Made by a program: the position numbers and the translations under genes. DNA of 64,000 nt from the NCBI GenBank assembly GCA_037954665.1, contig JBBMOL010000099.1, positions 186,001 to 250,000 on the forward strand. Reading direction: 5' to 3'. This DNA is from Laguncularia racemosa. Its lineage: Eukaryota; Streptophyta; Magnoliopsida; Myrtales; Combretaceae. The notes beneath the pieces were generated by a model, which was given only the letters and a program-made list of their open reading frames with translations, was not told the origin of the DNA and made no database searches. Shown here in pieces: positions 58,190 through 64,000 of the stretch (within the stretch, counting starts at the first letter, position 1; every line of letters starts with the position of its first letter).

Positions 58190-58373
58190 AAGGATAATAA
58201 AAAGACAAAAAGGAAAAAAATGAACCAAATGAATCCTTAATCTAAAAAGTTATTTATTTTTTTTTAATAAGTGTTTTTAGGGGATTTTTTGGTTATTAAA
58301 AAAAAAAAAACTTATCACGTTTTCTGACATTATTTATAGAATGTTGTAGAAAAAATATTATCAACTAATATGT

Positions 58374-58410
<37 letters not shown>

Positions 58411-59640
58411 ATTATAGATGGTGAAAGAATGGAATCTAATTTATTTGTTAAAAGGACGGTTTTCAAGAGATGAGATAGTGACTCTAGTGCAACTTCCTAC
58501 ACACATACGTAGGGATTCATGGACTCATGCTTTCTGTAAAATGGTTGCGGCTATCAAGACCGCTCACGTGGCTTGTAGGTGCAGGTGGTGCTTTGTAATT
58601 TACATTGCTCTTTTTTTTTTTTTTTTTTCTAGGTGATTATAACGAGAAGAGAAGTTTTAAATCTAGTCAATCTAATTTAGAGCTTAAGATTCATACCATT
58701 AAATTACAAGAACATTAACATTCATATAATCACATTATTCATTTCTTTCAAAGAAAGATGCACATAAAATTTGTTAAAGAGGAAAGACGTGAAGGAATCA
58801 AAAAGTGAAGGAGACAATGTTGGGGAAGGAAAAAAAAAATATTAATATATATATATATATATGAGTTTTAATGGTACTAATATGCCATATAAATATATTA
58901 TTGATATGTAAATATCAATAAAATTATAATATGTAAACACATAATAGTAGCTTTTTAGGAAATAATTATGATTACTACCACGTATTCAAATATTATTAGT
59001 ATTCATACACTATTAATCAAAACACGTGTTGTATTGGTTACATTGAATTTTTTTTGGGCATAATAATCATCTAGACATGTGGCTAAAAACAAACAAACCA
59101 TTGAGAATATTTATCAATATTAAATTAAAAAAAAAAGGTATGAATCTACTTTTGGAATCATAAAAATTGTTATCATATATCATAAAAATTCTTTGAAATG
59201 CAAGAATCGAATTATTCTCTATAGTGAAAGATAATATCCCTAACTTTCTTCTTGAAAAGGTTCTTCTTTTTTCTAGTTTCCCAAAGAATGTTCTTACTAT
59301 TAGATGGGATAATTCATGCTACATTGATGTTTTATTTTACATCGTGTTGAAAATATATGGGTTAAAAGAATTTATATTATAATTATATTTATCTGAACTA
59401 TAATCATGTTTACCTTACATGACTTTGTGTTTCTAATTATATTATGTTTGTATCATTATTAGGAAATCTTACTCAAAATGACATCTGAAGACTGAAAAAT
59501 TGGGTCACGAATTATAAAGGTTTTTAGAGTCGTTTTGAATTAAAACTAATTATATATAGGTGATTAGGTCGACTTTGGAGTAATTAAGACTATAATAGGT
59601 AAGTGGGGCAAGTTTTTCTTTCCTTTTTATCGAAAGAAAA
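58190..59640. repeat. R repeat, copy 5
   Basis: Same landmarks as copies 1 and 3. About 110-130 bp near 58610-58740 is extra relative to copy 1. Includes a (TA)n tract at about 58378-58402. Confidence 0.7.
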
Positions 59641-59684
59641 CATAAATGCATATAATAGCTGGTGAATGAGAGTAACGATCCATT

Positions 59685-60986
59685 GTGAGGTCAAGTTGCT
59701 AACCATATTATATTCCATGGGTAATTTTTATCTCTTTTTCTTCTTTTTTTTTTTTTTTTTCTTCTGGCTAAACCTATGGGTAATTTGCTTCATACCGTTT
59801 GGTATCTTATCACCATTGTTTTAAAAGTGAATATTTTTGCTAGGATAAATTATAAAAAAACGAAGAAACAAATACATATATAGTCCTATTAAAATATAAA
59901 ATGTTCATTACATTTTAACACAATTCTCTCACTTTTCTACATAATATTAAAAACAAATGAAAACTTATCATTCTAAAGTATGATTATGATTGCCTAACTG
60001 TGAAAGCCTTTATATAATATTCAATTTCTCAACTTTGTATTCTTTAAATAAATATGGACCATTGGCAATAACCTACTCTTTTGTGGTATTTGTAATTAGA
60101 AAATGTTATTGGATGACCCGCCTATTAATGGTTAAAGAAAAAAAAATTATTTCATATATTCATGCTATTACTTTTTTTTGTAAATTCTATAATTATCTAT
60201 AAATGTGAAAAATTTTGCTTTAAAAGTACTATTAGTGGGTGCTAGTAGAATGATGTCATAAAACTTCTATTACCACCAACCTTTAAAAAATGGGGAAATT
60301 ATAGAGTGTAATTACTTAAAAGTGACTATATGATGTAATCATAATATATTACAACTTATAGTGCATAAATCCTATTAATAGTATAAATAAAACTATCAAC
60401 AATTCCCTTGATACCATCGACAACTTTCATAAAAACTGTTAATGGGTCATATATACTGTAATTCGAGGTAATATATCGTGTCTATACTATATAGTCACTT
60501 TTGAGTAACTATGTCCTAAAATCCCCTTTAAAAATACAAAATCTTAAGCAAGCAAGTCTTAAATAGTTACTTGGTATTAAGAGACATCTTTACCTTACCG
60601 TGTGCCTAATGCTGCTCACATGTAATACCATATGACCTATACAATTTTTCATTTCATAGTTCTACAAATTAGAAAAAATTGAGAAAATACAAACATTCAC
60701 CAACAAAGAAAAAGAAGTTACATAAAGAAAACCTAAGCCAAAAGTAATGAAGTTTGGTTGTGCAAGCCACTCGAATGACAATGGTGGCCAACAAAGCTGA
60801 GCTAGAGGGATGTCATTGACCTTTTTATGAAATGTTGTCAAGTTGGATGGTGTGTCCATAAACTCTATAACATTAGGTATAGAGATCATCTTCTCTCTAA
60901 GGGTGACTTCATCTACCACCTCTCATTGTAGGTTATACGAGCAATATGATATCTTATTTTTGGTAAATATAATATTTAAATAGCTA
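59685..60986. repeat. P flank of the array, copy 3
   Basis: Matches P1 and P2 until TTTAAATAGCTA at 60986, where a CACTA-like end begins. In P1 and P2 the sequence continues with CCAATAAAATA(G/A)C. Confidence 0.75.
60292..60526. mobile_element. Small Mutator-type MITE (235 bp), copy in P3
   Basis: Begins GGGGAAATTATAG and ends, reversed, GGGGATTTTAGGAC; flanked by TTTAAAAAAT (60282-60291) and TTTAAAAAT (60527-60535), a 9-10-bp duplication of the Mutator type. Left and right halves pair over about 80 bp. Related copy at 38115-38340. Confidence 0.7.
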
Positions 60987-63900
60987 CACTATTAGAATTT
61001 TGAGCTTCGATAGCATTTGCAAATGTTACAAATTTGTATATGATTTAGTAACGTTTATTAAATGTTATAGAAAAATATAATTTAGTAATGTTTATAAATA
61101 AATTTAGAAGATATATAATTTGATTTGTAATATTTTTCTAACATTACTTGTGATTAATCTTATTAAATATTTTTTACTTACTATATCAAAATTAAATTAA
61201 AAAAAAATGTATAATTTACTCCCTAGCTATAGGCATTTTCCTTTAAGAAATTATTAACTTCCTATGTAATGTTTTGTTTTGTTTCCTTTTAATTTTTTTC
61301 ATTTGTGTCTTCCACAGCAGGTGGCGGTAACGTGTCATTTTTTTTTTCTTGCTTTTTCATCTCACTAGATCGAAAATACTCTCCTTCTCTCTCATCAGTC
61401 ATCAACCAACCGAGACACCACCAATACCTGTATTCTCTCTCCCTCCCATCACTCCCGAACACCACAACTACCCATTCTCTGTCTCTCTCACATCACCATA
61501 GAACACCACCATTGCCCGTACACTCCCTCCTCTCTCATTGCCCCCTAAATAGCACCTATCGGCAACAGAACACCCATTCCCCCTCTCCATTAGCTAAACA
61601 GAACACACCCATCGCCCCTAAAACACCCATCAATTCGATCTCTCTTGCTCACCGTTCCTTCATCACCAGTTAAGCATTGCTTAGAGGTACAATTTGGAGC
61701 CCTAACGTAGCTTAATTTTATGTTTTCATGTTTTCCCCTTTCAATTTTTGTAGAATAATTCTAGGGTTCTTATCAACACATAAGAAGCTTGTTGTAGAAA
61801 AGCTTACAGAAGAGGAATCTGAAAGAAAGATTAAAGGGGAGCTAAAGAAGGAAAAACGCATTGTATGTCTTTTATTTATTATACATTTCAATGGAGCTTT
61901 TAATCATATATATATATATTTTTTTTTAAATTAAGTGGTTTATGCATGTACATATTCTTGAATTCAATGGGTGGCAGAAAAGGGGTGTGTTGAGCCTTTT
62001 AAATATTTTGATACACACGAAAAGTTTCTTATAGGTGTTGCCACAAAGGGATCGGAGGTGTGTGCTTCATTTTGTTTTAAAAAGCTTATGGCAGCAAAAA
62101 AGAAAAAAGTTTACATTTTAAGATTTCTCATTTTGTTTCTTACTAACTTTGTTAGGGTTTATTTATCAAAAAAAAACTTAGTTTGGATTTTACTGGTCAA
62201 GCTGTTTAATGCGATAAGTCTCTCCATGTTTATTTGACTCCATGTTTTGTGAATATTGATTGACTAAAGTTGAACATCTTAACCATCTATTTGCTAAGTT
62301 ACAATTGACCAAACAATTATGCATAATTAGCAATATATCAATATTAACATTTCACAATACCAACCAAGTAGCATAGCTTCAAATTTAGCATTTTTATGTT
62401 AGACACATGCACGCATACATGCATTTCAATCTACTTGCAAGCAATCAAGTATAACAAATTATCATCTCCAAAGTACCTAATCATTCTCTTCTATGCCTTA
62501 GCACATAGTACATAAATCAACCCACTTATTTAACAGTTTCACAACAATCAAGTTTAATTATAGTTAACTAATTTAAACTTTGTTCCCGTTATTTTATTAG
62601 TCAATATGTTTTCTTAGGGGTTTGTTATTATCATAAGTTGGTTAATCTATCATTAGATATATATATGATGCTTTGCAATGCTAGCTACTTTAGCTATGGC
62701 TCATTCAATTTTCTTATGTCTATATTGTTCTATTAATTGTTATAGTTTATAATTGTGAACTCGCGAAGTGGAGGATTTTTTTGGTCATCATTGGCTCCCG
62801 TGAGTAATATCCCATATTGTTCACTCATTGCTTGTTTTTATGCATTAATGGATTAGGCCTTGAGTTGTAGTTATGGTTTTTGTTTCGAGATAAAGTTGTA
62901 ATTCTTTATTTGTAGCTGTGCTGTGATTGTGGCATGGCTTTATTTGAGGATAGGCTGAGATCCCTCTTATAGCTGCGATTATACTTGTGATTAGAATGAT
63001 TGGCAACTTTTTCTTCATAGTTTAGGTTGTGTTGTTTGCTATAGATTGAGTTTGATGCATTTAGGTTGATCTTATGTTTTTACATTGGTTGAACAGATTG
63101 TGACCCTTTCATTTTATGTACAATGTTTTATTTTTTAAACTATCACTTCAGTTTGTAGTAACCTCAATAACGTTTTAACGGTTGTTGCCTTATTTCTTTG
63201 TTTTGTCTCCCTTTTGTTCTATTATACTTTCTCTTCCCACATCATATTGAACTTATCATTTAGATGAAGCTGAAGGGGTAAAAAAGTATAGCTTAGCGAA
63301 AAAAAAACAAAAAAAAAAGAAAGAAAAAATGAGACTGGTTTTTGCACTTCATTTGAAATCCTCTTCAAAAACTAGTTTAACTTGCAAGTTCTTTTTAAAG
63401 AAAGCTTTGAAAAATGGTGAAAACTCTCTCAACAAGACAAAGCATCATCTTGATAGGTTATTGAGTTCGTTTGTGTCTGTCTGTTATTGAATTGTTCTTT
63501 TGTGCATTGGATGTGGATTGAGGGTAAAGTAACCTTTATATTGTTATACCATTATCTGGGAATGAGGATAAGTCCATCTTTGCTTAGTTAAATCTGTTTT
63601 GAGATTATTTTGCTTGATTAAATTTTGCTAGATTAGGTTATCTTTGCTTAAATTTAAGCAAATTCCATAGCCATTTTGTTGTGGAGCTCTCTCTCTCTAT
63701 ATATTTTAAAAGATTGAGGTATAGGGAAAAGAGAAGCTAAAGTCTATATTTGTGGTACAAAAATGGAGAGAATAATACCTAAGTTAAAATGATCAGTTAT
63801 GAGGAAAATGAAGGAGATCAATTAGGACTTGAGAAATTAAGACAAAAAGAATAGTGATTTCAAGGAAAGAAGGATCTTATTAGCAAGTATAAAATTTAGC

Positions 63901-64000
63901 AACTGTGTGATTACCACCCATAAGAGCTATACGAACATTTTTTGTCTTGCACCATAATAATATCAGTTGCCTCATTCTCAAACCCTTCAGTTCTTTCACC
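60987..64000. mobile_element. CACTA-like element, left end; right end outside the window
   Basis: Starts CACTATTAGAATTTTGAGC at the exact point where P3 stops matching P1 and P2. The next 150 bp carry repeated AAATGTTAC, GTAACGTTT, GTAATGTTT and AACATTAC motifs in both orientations, the subterminal repeat pattern of CACTA elements. A CT/CA-rich leader-like stretch (61370-61670) is followed by short coding-like pieces (VVEKLTEEESERKIKGELKKEK near 61788-61860; FKYFDTHEKFLIGV near 61995-62040) with a GTATGT after the first. I cannot assign them to a known transposase or a captured gene. From 62240 to 64000 I see only AT-rich, intron-like DNA. Confidence 0.5.

Noticed and set aside
61305..61673. 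122-codon Ser/His/Pro/Leu-rich frame
   Set aside because: CT- and CA-rich leader-like DNA; more likely an untranslated or captured leader than a protein.
1..64000. tRNA, rRNA or CRISPR arrays
   Set aside because: I searched by eye for tRNA B-box motifs and regular spacer arrays and saw none; tandem repeats found here have no unique spacers. A covariance-model scan would be decisive.

Overview
This is nuclear DNA of a flowering plant, probably a eudicot. The evidence is one ordinary plant housekeeping gene (SKIP/SNW), a family of plant-specific DUF241 genes, and a dense population of plant-type transposons: Ty3/gypsy chromoviruses, an L1-type LINE, hAT, MULE with a plant mobile domain, Tourist-like and CACTA. 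The DNA is strongly AT-rich and full of microsatellites. I cannot name the species. I see no RNA genes and no CRISPR arrays.

Layout. 1-2452: 3' part of a decayed gypsy element (+), pol followed by an LTR-like tail. 2470-4430: decayed LINE reverse transcriptase (-). 5798-8260: promoter, 5' UTR with an intron, and the single coding exon of SKIP (+). 9725-14400: decayed chromodomain gypsy element (-). 15069-19251: complete hAT element with inverted termini and an 8-bp target duplication, transposase broken. 19.3-22.55 kb: two LTR-like blocks. 23966-24874: first DUF241 gene (-). 27-29.8 kb: three small DNA transposons (one Tourist-like, two hAT-like).

29.2-61.0 kb is one structure: a tandem array of about three units (roughly 7.6-7.8 kb each without later insertions). 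Each unit carries one intact 299-codon DUF241 gene on the minus strand (31147-32046, 42441-43340, 56358-57257) plus two kinds of shared flank, here called R (five copies) and P (three copies). Later insertions interrupt the units: a 2.4-kb solo-LTR-like block in unit 1, a 6.9-kb nested insertion in unit 2 (a MULE carrying a transposase remnant and an antisense plant mobile domain, beside a 1.2-kb long-inverted-repeat element), and a CACTA-like element that starts at 60987 and runs past the window end. Because the units are paralogous, they act as empty-site references for each other and make the insertion points readable.

The genes do not form a pathway. SKIP is a spliceosome and transcription factor. 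The four DUF241 genes are a locally amplified family of unknown biochemical role. Their frames, lengths and TATA boxes are preserved while everything around them has decayed, which suggests they are functional genes.
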